64,000 nt of DNA from Pithys albifrons albifrons (taxonomy: Eukaryota > Chordata > Aves > Passeriformes > Thamnophilidae): contig NC_092459.1 of assembly GCF_047495875.1 (NCBI RefSeq), positions 97,001,560 to 97,065,559 on the forward strand. Reading direction: 5' to 3'. Below are positions 47,301 to 60,420 of the stretch, piece by piece. The translations under genes and the position numbers were made by a program. Each line of letters opens with the position of its first letter. Positions within the stretch are counted from its first letter, which is position 1. The notes below the pieces were generated by a model, which was not told the DNA's origin, did no database searches, and was given only the letters and a program-made list of their open reading frames with translations.

Positions 47301-50300
47301 TGTTGACTGAATGTCCCACAAAGTAGACTTTCTGTGATGTGTACTATGTCTGAAATAATGATAATTGAATTTGCTTGATTTTTAAGAAATATAGCTTCCA
47401 AGATTTATCAAAAAAATATTCTTTTGCAGTTTTGACCAAAAAACCATATTAGCTTAAGAAAATTATTTCTGAAAAGGCTATATTTTATTTAATGTAAATA
47501 ATTTAGGATACACAACCAGATTAATCAAGTAAAATACTTGGAATTGTTTAGTTTTTACAAATTTGTAAATGAATTGAAGACTAAAAAGAGAAAAAAGTTT
47601 AAAATTTACATCTGGGATTTTCTCACAAATGTAAATGTATTGTTTCATCACTGTTATTCATCATTTTCAGTGTTGTATGGCATCCTTTTTGGATACTGAT
47701 CTGTGTCTTCAGAAGTGCAGGATAGGTGTCTACATGGAAGATTAGATACTCTTTTAAATCCTTTTAGCACTTTTGTGGGTGATAGAAGTAGAGTGTTGAA
47801 AAAATAAAGTTCTGACAACATCTATGCATTATTATTACATCAGTTTTTCTATATCCACTTAATTTTATGACTACCTGTGCACTTACTTCTAGTCCCATGT
47901 TATATGAGGACATAATACTGTGGTGCTTGGCAAAAGGACATTTGGTGACATAAAACTGATACTTGTTTGCTCTGTTCGCTAGCAAGCAATCCTGCAAGAC
48001 AGTGAGTACCCTCAGAGCCCATCCCCTTCAAAAGACTCAGAGAGTTCAGCCTCATGAGAAGACCCCAACATATCTAAAGAGCAAATCATAAGCTAATTCT
48101 TAAAACCACGTGAATGAATTTTACAGAAGTTTTATGCTGAATTCGCTATGATATCATATTTGCTTTTCTTATCATTTCACTGTATTTGAATCAAATATAT
48201 CTGTTTATCTGTTGCTCAGTGGTAGGCTTTTCATTACTGAATTTTGTTATGTGATTCTTCTGTGCCCTACAACTATGCAGAAAACTTTGAAGAGATGTCT
48301 GTATGAATACTTTCTGAACTTGGTCTAGTGAAAAGTGTCCCTGCCCATGGCAGGTACTAGGAGCCACAAATTCCCCTTCTGTCAGGCTGTGAAAAAGTTT
48401 TGCTGCTGTCACACACCAGAGTAAAAGCCCTTTCAGTTCCATTCTAGTAGATTCTGAGTGCAGGCACTGGACTATACTGGTGTTACTTTTTGGAGTTTGT
48501 TATTTTCAAGCTTTAAAAAGTTTATTCTGCGTGGCAATGAGAAATTAACTCTGGAAAGCAGAAAGCAGCCACCTCAGTGGCTGATAAGATTTACTCTGAT
48601 CCAATGTATCAGAGTGCTTTAGTTGTTCCTGAATGGGATTGAACATGAGACACTTGTGCAAAACTGTTGATGAATAAAGATGGCACAGTAATTTTTATAT
48701 GTGAGAGCTATCTATTTGATTGCTTCAACTTTAAGGTAGTTCATCACAGTAATTCACCCTGTGTTGCCTCTTTAACTTCATACCACAGTTTCCCATCAGT
48801 CCGATTAGAAACAGCAATGCCTTTATCTGATTAATCTTTCTTTCTCTTTCTTCCTTTCAGTATGTCTGACCCCAGGACAAAGCAAATGCTACTGTGCAGT
48901 TTGTACTGCACTGGCAGTAGTGGTCATAGCTGAGGGTCCAGAGCACAGATGGAGGTTAAAACCAGCAGTTCTAATTGTAACTGTTTGATATGTACACACA
49001 TTTCCTCCTGTTATGAAAAAAACTCCAAACTTTTCTGTTTCTAAGCAGATAGCTGCTTGCAAGAACCTTCATACACAAAACCAGGTCTGTTTATTTTATT
49101 AGATAAATAAACTTCCACAAAATTAATAGAGTAACAAACATAATACCAGCAAGGTTTGGGCTTCTTTTGCCAGTTGTATTTCATAGGGAATCGAATTATG
49201 TTTATTGTCTGAAGTTCAAACAGAATTTGTGTCATTTCATAAGCATGTAGCATCCAAACTATTTTGTGTGGCCACATTACAATACAAGAATCCTTTTATT
49301 TCTCACTAAGTGCATGCAGCACTTATTCAGTACATTTACAGAAAACATTTGATAATTATTCTAGAGAGGCCTTTACCAACTCTTTCATTATTTAGAAACT
49401 TTTTATTATTTTATTGCTCTCCTAAATAGCATATAAACACATGAAAAGGGTAGCTACAGAGGAGTAGCTAGAATATGTTTTCAAATATAAAAGCATATTC
49501 ATCTCAGAAACTTTAGCTGGATTTTGACTTATTTCTTTAGTCTTAACTCCCAGCCAAATGCTGCTAAATCCAGAGTGTTTGTGGTCTTGGACTTGGGAAT
49601 CTGCCCTTACATTTTTTCTGTATATGATGAGGCTGATGGAGAAAACTTCCAATATTAAAAGAAATAGCAAGTAATAATTTAAGAACCCAGTCTTGGGAAA
49701 ACTTCCGCATGTTGGACTCTCTTGTATACAAAAGCAGCTCAGAATTAACCATATTATAATGCAGAGCACACCAGTAGTTTTTTGTTAAGCAGAGGAATTG
49801 GACATCATGGACAATTCAAAAAGTAATTTGGAAGTGAATGTGAGCACCTCTGCAGTGTATAGGAGAGGAGATAAAAGATACATTTTAGTCTTGGGGTAGA
49901 CCTACTTTCTGTGATCTGGGACTAGACTACCACTTCCATTTGGTAACCCTCGGTGACAAGCAAGTGAATGTGTCTGTCTGGCAAAGAACATTTTGTTTTG
50001 CTCCATGGCTTAAATCAAAATGTTTGCATATAGCAAATGAACAGTTTTTTATCTAAAGCCAATTAAAGCTAAAATTTTTATATTTTAATTCACTACAGCA
50101 ATAAAGTGAACAAGGCAGTAAAAATTTTTTTATGATGTTGTTACGTAACCAGCTGTCTATCAGTATAAACACTGATTGTATAAGTGGTTTTACTTTACTC
50201 CTGTTTAACTTTCTAATTGATATAGTTTACCATATCAGTTTTAATGATCAAATTGCTTTTTCTAATATAATTGACTAATGTGTTTTTAATATTTTATTTG

Positions 50301-53300
50301 CTCCAGGTTTCCCTCATCAACAAAATTGTTGTTTTGTAACATTGTAATACTGAATGATGTGCACTTCAGAGATGATTTTTCTGTTTTATGGGAGATGTTA
50401 AAATACATTCTCACAGTACAAAATCTTAACACGCAGAATGGGTATAGATAGAGGCATCAGGAAAAGTGCACTCTGAAAATTTGTAAGGGACTCCTGGATT
50501 TTAGTGAGTCTACAAGTCATGTAGCCTTTTAGATATGTAGCAAAATTCTCACAGCAGTATCTGAAAACCAAAGAGAATCACTGATGGTAGGGAAATAGAC
50601 AAATGTAAGAAATTCTGTATCAGTCTTCAGAAAAAGTAGAGTAATTACTCTAATTGTCCCACTTAATGTTTTTTGGTCATTTATAGTTGAACAAATGTGA
50701 ATACTAAAACATACATAGCCAAACTATAGCAAGGACCTATGGTTGCTGTTTTCTGCAACAACATACAGCATGCAGATAGAAAAGAGTGTTCCTTACTTTT
50801 CAGCAGCAGAAAACAGAAGTAGTTTTTGTAGTTTGAGCTATTTTAGTCCACATGTACAGAGGGGAAAAAAATTACTATTGGGCTTTTTCATATTGCATGG
50901 CTGAAGAGACTTAACAGTACTTTTAGGAAGCAGCATGTACTGGGAAGAGCTCATCATACCAGCTCACTAACAGAGTATCTCTGATATGGCACTTAGATGT
51001 TTTTTTCTAATGAACAAAAAACCTGGAATGTAATGCTTTGATGTCCACTTGTATATTAGCAATTAGTAGAGATCATAGATCTTGGGAGAGTCAAATAATA
51101 ATATGTGTTTCTAGATCAGATGAACTGGCTTACATGCCAGGTGCTAAGGGCTCAATGCCTCTTGTACCTCTTTGTGAATGACCAGCAGATCTTTGGATTT
51201 AACCACCACTGGGGATGACAGCACTCATGGAAAGATACAGGCAGAGGCATTAAAAGGGAACAACGATATGCTAAAAGTTGCTCTTAACATCTCAAATCAT
51301 AAGATGTTTCAGGAATAATAGGAAATGTCTGGTAACATCTTTTCTTGCCAAACCTTCGTGCTATTACTCGGTGGATTAAGTATCTTTCCATGTTGCTGCC
51401 CAATGGTTTTGTTTGACTGCTACATAGATGATGTTGTAAACACAGAAAAATCTCTTAATTTAGGTAATTAAGAACTGCCTTCTGGGCTGATCCAAGATGT
51501 TCTCAACACTTGACAGAGAAAACATTTAGCTTGCAATGCCCTCTAGAGGCAGATTTACCATAGCAGTAGTGAACGCAGATACACTTCACTTCTCCGGTCC
51601 AATGCTGAACCTTTCAAGAAACAGGGGGTTTATTAATTACATTTTAATTTTATTTTTGTTTGTTTTACTTTTTTTCTTCTTCCATACATTTCTTCTTCAC
51701 ATTTATATGGGAGCAGCAGTCTGGAATTACTGGGGGCTCTGCAACTGACCCAGATAACTCATTCTGGACTTGTATGGAAGGTGCTTCCAGATGAGAGGGG
51801 GCCATGTTTAAATTGCAAAGCAAAATGGTGATGATTGCAAACAGTGATGGATTTTTACATTCAAATGCTTGACATTGAATAAGACTGAAAGCGTAAAAAT
51901 TAAAAATATTTCTAACAGCTTACTGTTTTTCCAAAGAATGTGATTGCAACATACCTTCTCTAAATCTATAGTTGTGAGTTTAATGAATTTAGAAGTTCTG
52001 CATAGTCGAGTTTGTTAGAAAGATTAGGATCTCTGTCTTTTACTGGCAGCCCTGGGTTCTTGTGCTCAGAACAGCAGAGACTGAAAAGCAGAGGATGAGC
52101 ATAATTCCTTAATGTCAAAATCTGGGTCATCCCATATTAAAACAGAAACATTAGAAAACCAAAGTAGTCACATCCAAGTAATCAGAAACAGAATATGAGC
52201 CTTGAAGCTTTTATTTAACTTTGTTGATAAAAGACTTTGGGGGGCGAATTTTCAGTCACTAGTTGACAAAGATTTCTGGTAGGCCTGGAAAAATATCAGC
52301 ACGGAAGCTCAGGCAATGCTGTCTTGGCTTCATATTCTTCCATCTTTTAATAGTTCAACTCATTAATGAGAAAATCATCTGGCTACTGGCACAATCAGAT
52401 ATAGTCACTTATCAGTACATTGAGTTCAGTTTATAGTACTCAGATTCATATTCATGATCAGAGGATGCAGTGGAGCAATTCATTAGTGCGCTGCTGCATT
52501 AAGCAATCACTGCCAAAATGTGACATATTGAGAGTTTGCATTAAACTGTTTCCTTTGAGAATCTTTGAGTAAGGAAATTCCAAGCAGAAATCTGTTGAGA
52601 TAACTCACTCAGCCACTTCACAAAAAGTGTTGAGATTCGTGTATCTAACATTTAGTTTAAAAAAATTCATTCACTGCTGCTATTGTATATGTGACATGAT
52701 CGCATCCTCAAATGCAAATTTCGATTTTTATAACAGCTATAACATGTATAAACCGGATTAGCATTATACCAAACTAAACCCTCTTTCTTACTCTTAATTT
52801 GTTTATGCTGTCTAATCAAAAGTAAGGTTGTTTTTGTTTTCTGCCAAGAAATTCAACAGTGTGAAAAACCCAAACTTCTGCATCCTGTATGTCTCTTCAT
52901 GGTACGAATAAGGGACACTTGCAATTGGAGTCTGGACTTGCTTATCTCACAATGACTCTTTTTAGGAAGGGACAGTACTTATAAATTTGAGAAAGACACA
53001 TCTTGTGTACTATTGTGAGAAGAAGGTGATGCCAGGGTTAGTTACCTTCTCACTTTTTCTCTTTAAAGCATGGTGTCGTGGTAATTCCTTGTCCATGTGC
53101 TTAATTTGATTCTACCACATCATTTTCTACTGTCAACCGTTCAACTTTATCATCTCTTCAGATATATAAAAGTCTAAGCTACTCAGGGGTAAGATGTGTG
53201 AAAAGAAAGGAGTAGAACTGTAAATTTGTGATCACTCAAACATAAGCAAAATAGGTGCTAGTGTTCCTTTGAATGGGCCCTTAATGTAGCTTCTCTCCCT

Positions 53301-56300
53301 TGAGTAGGATTATTCTTACTTTTTCTCTCTGGTGTTTTAACCAAAATTTGGGTGAATGAATCACTGCTAAGAGGAGAAAATATGCATAGTATGTAAAAAA
53401 ACAGGACATGGACTGCCTGTATTTATGTGTTTGCAGCAATACTAATCTCAATCATGCCTGGTGGTTTTGAACAAGAATGTGCAGTTGGTTGTGTTTCAGC
53501 CACTGACCAAACAGCTGCCAACGTGGGTCTCTCGTTACTGCAGAAGACACTTACTGGTTTCATTTTTCCTGTTTTACAAAGCTGTGTGTCAGATAGGTGA
53601 GATTCCTGTGTACCTGATAGGAGTCATTCACACTCTTGTTTTCTGTGCTTCATTTCTGTGCTTGATCTTTGCTATTATCCTCCTACTGGATCCCTTTCCT
53701 CCACATCACAGGATACCTGTACTTCATGCTAATATTGGAATAAAAATCTTGACGAAAATTAGTTAAAGATCAATTGGGAATAAAAAGCTCAAATCTTTAA
53801 GATATTTATGTCTGTAAGATTTCTTTTCCTCTTAAGGTCCTGTATCTCCTCTGCCACAAAGTGTTGCCATCTGCGGATGAGGCAGTAACTGGTTTGCCAT
53901 CAATCTTTTGCTCTAGACAACAGGGCAAATGGAGTATTCTGAAGCAGTCTGGGTGGCTCTTAAACAACACCTAAACATTTATTTGAAACAGAAAGGTCTT
54001 TCTGAATTCTTCACAGTCCCCTGAACATACCTTTGACAGTGCCATAAACATGAACATATTGTAACTGTTGGTCTGACTGAACAGCTTATATCTTAATCCC
54101 ATTCGAAATATATCAACATATCTAATAATAGTTCTATTTTCTAAAACTTAAATTAATCCTAAATCCTACATAGTCCAGATGATTACTTGGAATATCCATA
54201 TTGCTAGGCTCAGTTTCCGAAGTCTTTTACAATCAATGTGATCAGTTACAACTCCCCTTAAGTACATAGTTGTTCCAGTGTTAGATACAGAAGAGCAGTG
54301 GAAAAAAAATCTTGTATCAAAACTTATCCAGCTCTCTGCCCATCACATTTTTGTTGGGTGTGTTGTAGGGATAGCGTTTCTTATGGTTTCACAATAGAGT
54401 TCATGTGCCCTGTTAAGAACAGAGCCCCTTCTGTGCTGCTACTGCTGCAAAAATCTAAAGGAAAATTAAACTGTAAGGGGAAAGACAGGACAAGATTGAG
54501 AACTCTGGCAAACAAGCAAAGAAGTAGTGACTGGAAAAACCATAGAAATGGTTCTCATGAAATCCAGTCAATTATGTATATTTCAAGTAGTGGGAACATT
54601 TTATCCAGGCTTTAAACAGGAAAAAGGAAGAGAAAAACTATTCTGAGCAAGGGCGTGAGTCACTGAGTGCCTTATGCAAGCCAGTAATGGCAATCGCTCT
54701 TAAACTACAGTGCAGGGACTCAAAGCCAGATTTCTGTGGTAAGGAATGAACTGGAAACTCACTGCTGCCCCTGAGAAGGCAGGGATTCTGCATGAGACCA
54801 CTCCTCATGCAGATACATGGTACCACAGCTCCTGCAACTTGTTAGTTTGTCACTTGTAGTCTAATGGCAGTTGAAGAGGATGACCGTGACAGACAGCTGT
54901 GTCTGTAAGCATTGAGTGAGAGCTTATGTCTGACCTAGTTCTGGAAATGATTAACACATGATTTAGCTCTCATTCATTTCTATTCAGTCATGTATCTCAC
55001 AGCTGTTGCTGAACACCAAGAATCAAGTAAGGTTTTCGATGACTCTCTACTTTACGAATGCATAACCAAATGGCAAGATATGACCATTTAAAATAACAAG
55101 ATATGTTTCTTGTTAAAAAATAAGAATACTTGCTCCTGTTGCTCTGAAGTTTTTATTTCTGTTTAAGAACCCGTACGTTCTAGAAACATGAAAACAATGA
55201 TGGTGTATTTAATTTCTCATAAAATCTATCAAGCTGCTTATTTAATTCCTTGCAGCTACTATGTGTTGCGTTGAAATCACTGATGTTATAACAATAAGGT
55301 GTAATAATCAACTTTCAGATGCTTGAAAGATTTCAGAATGTACGTATCCTTTTTCAAGACTGTACTTTTACGGTGAAGACTGCATGATTCCTCTTCCAAT
55401 ATAATTATACCTATAAGGACAAGGTATTTTTGCTGCATTGATATTTAAACCACTTGCATGTCTCTCATGATAACAAATAAAAAATTATAGATCTATGGCA
55501 CACTGGGAACTGCCAGTGCCTCAATAATTCCATACACATGCACTTAGAATTTCGTAGCTTTGTTAGAGATAGTGTGTGGTAGGTGATTTTATGCTCAGTA
55601 GCAACCTGGTAGGTGACCACATCTGGACTGGAAGAGTGTCGTCACTGGCTGAAAATGTTTCTCGCAGGTTTACTTACCTACCTAAAGAAGTCAAAGATGC
55701 ATGTTGTGCAAATGTAGCCCTTTTGTGGAAGGTTTTTAGACGCTCTGAATAAGGGCAGGTGTATGTGTGAGAATTTGTATATCAACAATTTACTTGAGTT
55801 CACTGCGTATTACAATTTTTGCAAGTGTCTTCCACAATATTATCTTCTGGGATCCCCAGCAGTGATGTATGTAGAATCTGGCTCTTTTGAGTGTCTTTAT
55901 TTCTATCTCCTGTAATTTTCTTCCACTTGTTTGGCTCTTCTTTGATAATAATTGCTCCAAATATCAGCAGATTTCGACAGTACATGCTCACCTCTCACTG
56001 GCCATTCTTCCACTCTGCACACATCTGATTGATACAGACAAACTTGTAAAGGTGGTCAGATGCAAAAAATTTTCATAGCTGATCAAGCTGAAGGTGTTCA
56101 AGCTGGGAAAAAAAGTACTTTTACATCACAGGTTTTTTTATTTTTTTAAACAGATAAAAAATTTACAAAGGAAGTACATATTTTTTTATAAAGCTGATTG
56201 ACTTGGATAAAAAAATTTGTTATGCCAATTTAAGAATATAGAAAAAATTGAAACATGTTTCAGTCTTGTGAATGTTTACTAAGTGCTATAATTTTGTTAT

Positions 56301-57167
56301 TCATAGATTTTTTTCAAATTCCAGCAGCTGCTCAGAATGAACATTTTTTTTAAAAACTGAGGGTTTATATCAATTTGAGAAGAATACAGCAATGTCTGTG
56401 CTAATGATTCTTGAGAATTCTTCTTTCTGGGGAATCCTTTCTGGGGAATCTCAGATTCTATTATAAGTATGAAGAGCTCATATAAACACCTGAAGTTTGA
56501 AGGACTCACTCAGATTTTCTCCTCATTATGTGTACATAAAGATAGATTGAGAGAAGATTCACCTTGAAAAAGTCACTACTAGCCTTCTGCTGAGCTTGAG
56601 AACTAGTAGGCTTGCCCCAGTTTTTACCCTGATAAAAGGACCCTGACCATGCTGTTTTCTCAAAATATGTTGATAAACTGGCTCTTCACAGCAAGAACAC
56701 ATTTAGTTGGTACATCTGTTACTCAGATTGTCACCTAGAATTAGCAAATCAATTCAAATATTAAGTATTTTATTGCTATCTAGAAGTTAGAAGCAAGGAC
56801 TAGGGGAATTGGTGTTGGCACTTTCTATGCAGAAATTTTAAGTTAATAATCTCAGAAACAACTGAGTCATATTCTCTGACTAGAGAAACTGATAAAGAGG
56901 ACAAAAGGACTTTAGAAGTACTCATAATTTTTTAAATAGCAAAAAAACTTTATAAGAGAGATTTAAAATTCACAGAAATGCTCTCCTGATCATGTCCAAC
57001 AAGTTCCAGAGAAGCTGATGACAGTGGTTTTAGAACATTTGTCCTAATCCAAATCCAAACATGCCTGGGGTGTAAGAGCAGTCTACAAGTATCTGAAAAA
57101 GCAGAATGAAAAGGTGGAGTTTCAAACAACATTCAGAGGATACCAGAGCACTGATAAAGTGGTGACC
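47301..57167. other. Intergenic DNA downstream of the host gene
   Basis: Ten kilobases of AT-rich sequence. I find no splice-bounded open frames, no CR1 ends, no LTR and no RNA gene. The open frames present (for example 53461-53766 and 54298-54615) have no recognisable domain. Confidence 0.6.
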
Positions 57168-57480
57168 TGTCATGGTTTAACTCCAGCCAGCAGCTGAGCA
57201 CCACTCCTGTACCCGTGGGATCAGAGGGGTAAAAACTAGAAAACCCATTGCAAGTGGGACTGGCATGGGGCACCAAGGTGAAGGAGGAAATAAAAGGCCA
57301 GCTGAGAAGAGAAGTAAGTCAGAAGAGCAATGGGAGTAACTCTGGCCAGGGTCCTGGCTGTCGGTCTCACCCACTGGCTGCCTTGGTTTACTGGGGCTAT
57401 CCAGAAATTGTGTGTTGCCACTCACTGTGAACCACTCCTGGGACCTCAGAGACACGGGGTTGTGTGTTTCACAGTTCTCT
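57168..57480 (+). mobile_element. Probable degraded endogenous-retrovirus LTR
   Basis: It starts TGTCATGGTTTAACTCCAGC followed by CAGCAGCTGAGCACCAC, which is very close to the start of an LTR family common in bird genomes. The next 50 bases (CCCGTGGGATCAGAGG, AAAAACTAGAAAACCC) also follow it loosely. After that the match fades, and the right end (about 57480) is a guess. No internal retroviral genes are seen nearby, so this is a solo or truncated LTR relic. Confidence 0.55.
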
Positions 57481-59934
57481 GTCATATACTTTGAGGGAGT
57501 ACTGAAAAATTGGATATTCTTACACTTCATAATTTTTGACAGACCTGACTTTAAAAAAGCACACCTGGAAAACAACATTGTAGAAAGAGAAAAATTATTT
57601 CTATACTATGGACTGGAATCAGAAGCTGAAAATATTTTATTCATCCTTTCGCTTATAGTGATGCTCCTTCTGATAATAAAGCCTGCTTGTATTTGCTACT
57701 CAGTGATAGATTCTGAGACAGAAACCCTCTATACTTTTAAGTGTCAAAAAATATTCTTGTTGAATTTTTACCAAAATGTAAAATACTTTGGTATTAATTG
57801 GTGCCCAAATAATTAGAATCTTTACTTAGGGATCTGAAGTGAAACCTGTCAGAAAAGAGTTACATGCAGAGCAGAGGAAATTTTTGTGTGGATCTCTCTC
57901 TCTTCCATTGAAAAACTATAGCCTCAAGACAAGATCTTCCTTTGGTCAAATTTATACCTTTTCACATAAAAAAAAAAAAAAAGAGAAGGAACAGGCAGAA
58001 AAAGTAGTGATGCATGTCTGATATTGATGGAAAGCAAGTATGTACCTCATCCATTGAAAACATTGATCAAGGCCACTTCGCTCTTTTTTAATGATGGCCC
58101 CATAAATCTGCCAGTATCAATGAAAGTCACTGTTATCTGCTTGAGGTTCTTGGCTAAGCAAGGCAAAGAAGTTGTAGCTAATGGTTCTTTACCTCCAAAT
58201 TGTCACAATTTTCCTTTTCAAAACTCTTCGGCTTGTTGTTTTGGTTTTGTTTGCTTGTCTGGTTGTGTTTTTCTGTAAACTGCACATGAAGAAATCCAGG
58301 ACACACTAAAAGAGAGGAAGAAATTCTGTTTACCTGTGCTAATTTTTAATGAAGTGGTATTTATGTTCAAAAGCTCTTCTCTCTTTCAGTCAAAAAGCAT
58401 GAGAATCCAACAGGATGTGGCCTTTTTCTGTGCATACAGTGTGTAAACTATGGAAAACTCATATAAATAAGAAAGATCTGGAAAAGTGATATTCCTGTTA
58501 CATGTATGTCTCTGTGGTTTGATATCAGATCAAAAACAGGATTTAAATTCAACAGCAATGAAACCTTACAAGCTATTCTGATCGAAAGGCTATTGAAAAT
58601 GTCCTGTTCCCCCTGATCTTCACCCAGATGGACAGAAATCTAGGACTGACCCAAAATCTCATAGGGACAGTAAGTCGCAGGATCTTTTTAATATCACCCA
58701 ATCCAAACCAGAACAGAGAGACAGAACAAGCCTGAAATATTAAAATAGGCATCTGTTGCCAATTAAGCGATTGGGTGTGACTGCCCCATAACTACTTTAG
58801 GTATTTAAGTTATAGGATGAGGGCAGAGGCTAGAGGAAGCATGTGCTTGACTGGAACAGAACCCAAATTGCAGAGACTTCAACTGGAAAGTAGCTCCAAA
58901 TAAAGAGTCAGGGAAGAAAATTTAAAAATCTTATCCTATGGATATACGGTAATTTTAAAAAGTCACCCAATGACCACAGCTGGGGAAGCATTGCCACTGC
59001 CAGAATTCCCACTTGCAAAACATACTGTACTTTGTTTAGTAAACCAAGGCATTTGACTATTTAATAAAGTCAGGAAGGTGCCAGACACCATATATGGGTG
59101 CTAAGAAGATCTGAACAAATGAAGAGGCAGGTGGGATCAGGCTCATCCTAGCTCACAAACTGCATTTATATATATGGGCTTGTTCTGCACGGCCATACTG
59201 TCTGCCAGTAGCACAGTCCCATAGCTTCCAATATGTCAAGGACTCCTTGGCAATATCTGGGATGGGCTGAAGACTCTTTCTTGGGAGCCCATGTGATTAC
59301 CAAACAGGGAGTACCATTTCAATGTTTTATGCTATGCATATTCAGGATTGAGGTATATCCTCAGTGGAGGACTCCAATGCGCACAATGGAAAGCACTAAA
59401 TAACCCTTCTCCAAAGAGATGTTGAGAACATTTTAAAAAGAAAATCTATTTTTTTTGCCTCAATAATATCAGAGATTCTCTAGACAAATCTGACTGTATT
59501 TCAGCTGTCTTTGCAATGAAATCCCTCCTTAGCCTTGCCCCAACACACATTTCTATGTAATATGAACATGAATCTCAGAAACAGATGGAGTATGCTTTAC
59601 CCAGAATCTAATCCTAGTGAGGTAGAGAGGCCAGATGGTCTCACTTTCCAAAGGAAAACTTTCAGAGAGTCTTTAAACTAAGCAAAGATTTTATTAACAT
59701 TGATGGCTAGATATAGTGTAATACATAGAGAAGATTAATTAGAAACCCTAATTAAATGTAACAGTGTAAAAGAACCAGACCACTATTTGGCACCAAACAG
59801 CCTTTTAAGATTCTTGTTGAAACCTGGAGTCCTCAGCATGGCTGAGCTGCAAAGTGAACAACAGAAAAGCAGAAACAATGAGATTTGCTAAAAGGTGCCA
59901 AACTCAATTCTACATGCAATTATTTTGTGTATTT
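57481..59934. other. Intergenic DNA, no recognisable feature
   Basis: AT-rich sequence. A 16-base poly-A run sits near 57967-57982. Open frames, including the one at 57412-57816 that overlaps the LTR relic, have no recognisable domain. Confidence 0.5.
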
Positions 59935-60420
59935 TTTTATAGAATCATAAGAAAGAGGGCTGAAAGGGACCTTTAGAGGTCGTCTAGTTCATCCCCCTAC
60001 CCCAAGGCAAGATCAACTATACCTAAATCATTCCTGACAGATGTTTGTCTAACCTGTTCTTATAATGCTCCAATCATGGAGATTCAAAAACATCCCTAGG
60101 CAATCTATTCCGGTGTTTAACTATCCTTGTTGTTTGAAAGTTTTTCCTAATGTTTAACTCTGAATCACCGTTGCTCCAGTTTAAGCTTGCTATTTTTTGT
60201 TGTACAGACCAAGGACATGGAGAAAAGTTTATTCCTCTCTCTTTGATCAAGTGCCTTTTACAAATGGAAAGATGACTCCTATTGATTCTCTGCCATGTTT
60301 CTTTAGTTTTTTAAATTTTGTTCCCATTTAGACTTCTGACCATTTGGTTTCCCTTCATTAGGACCACATCTATCTCAATCATGGCATCATAAGCTGAACA
60401 TTGCAGGTGCACTCTTAACT
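59935..60420 (-). mobile_element. Ancient CR1 LINE, antisense 3' fragment
   Basis: On the + strand it opens ATAGAATCATAAGAAAGAGG, then GCTGAAAGGGACCTTTAGAGG and TCGTCTAGTTCATCCCCCTACCCC. This is the reverse complement of a CR1 3' end. The following words (CAAGGCAAGATCAACTATACC, ATTCCTGACAGATGTTTGTC, AACCTGTTCTTATAATGCTCC) match the old CR1 type also abundant in turtles and crocodilians rather than the young bird type. The body can be followed, with gaps, to about 60420. It is highly diverged. Confidence 0.85.

Noticed and set aside
57412..57816. Plus-strand open frame of 134 codons overlapping the LTR relic
   Set aside because: It starts inside the probable LTR and runs into unique sequence. 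No retroviral or host domain is visible.
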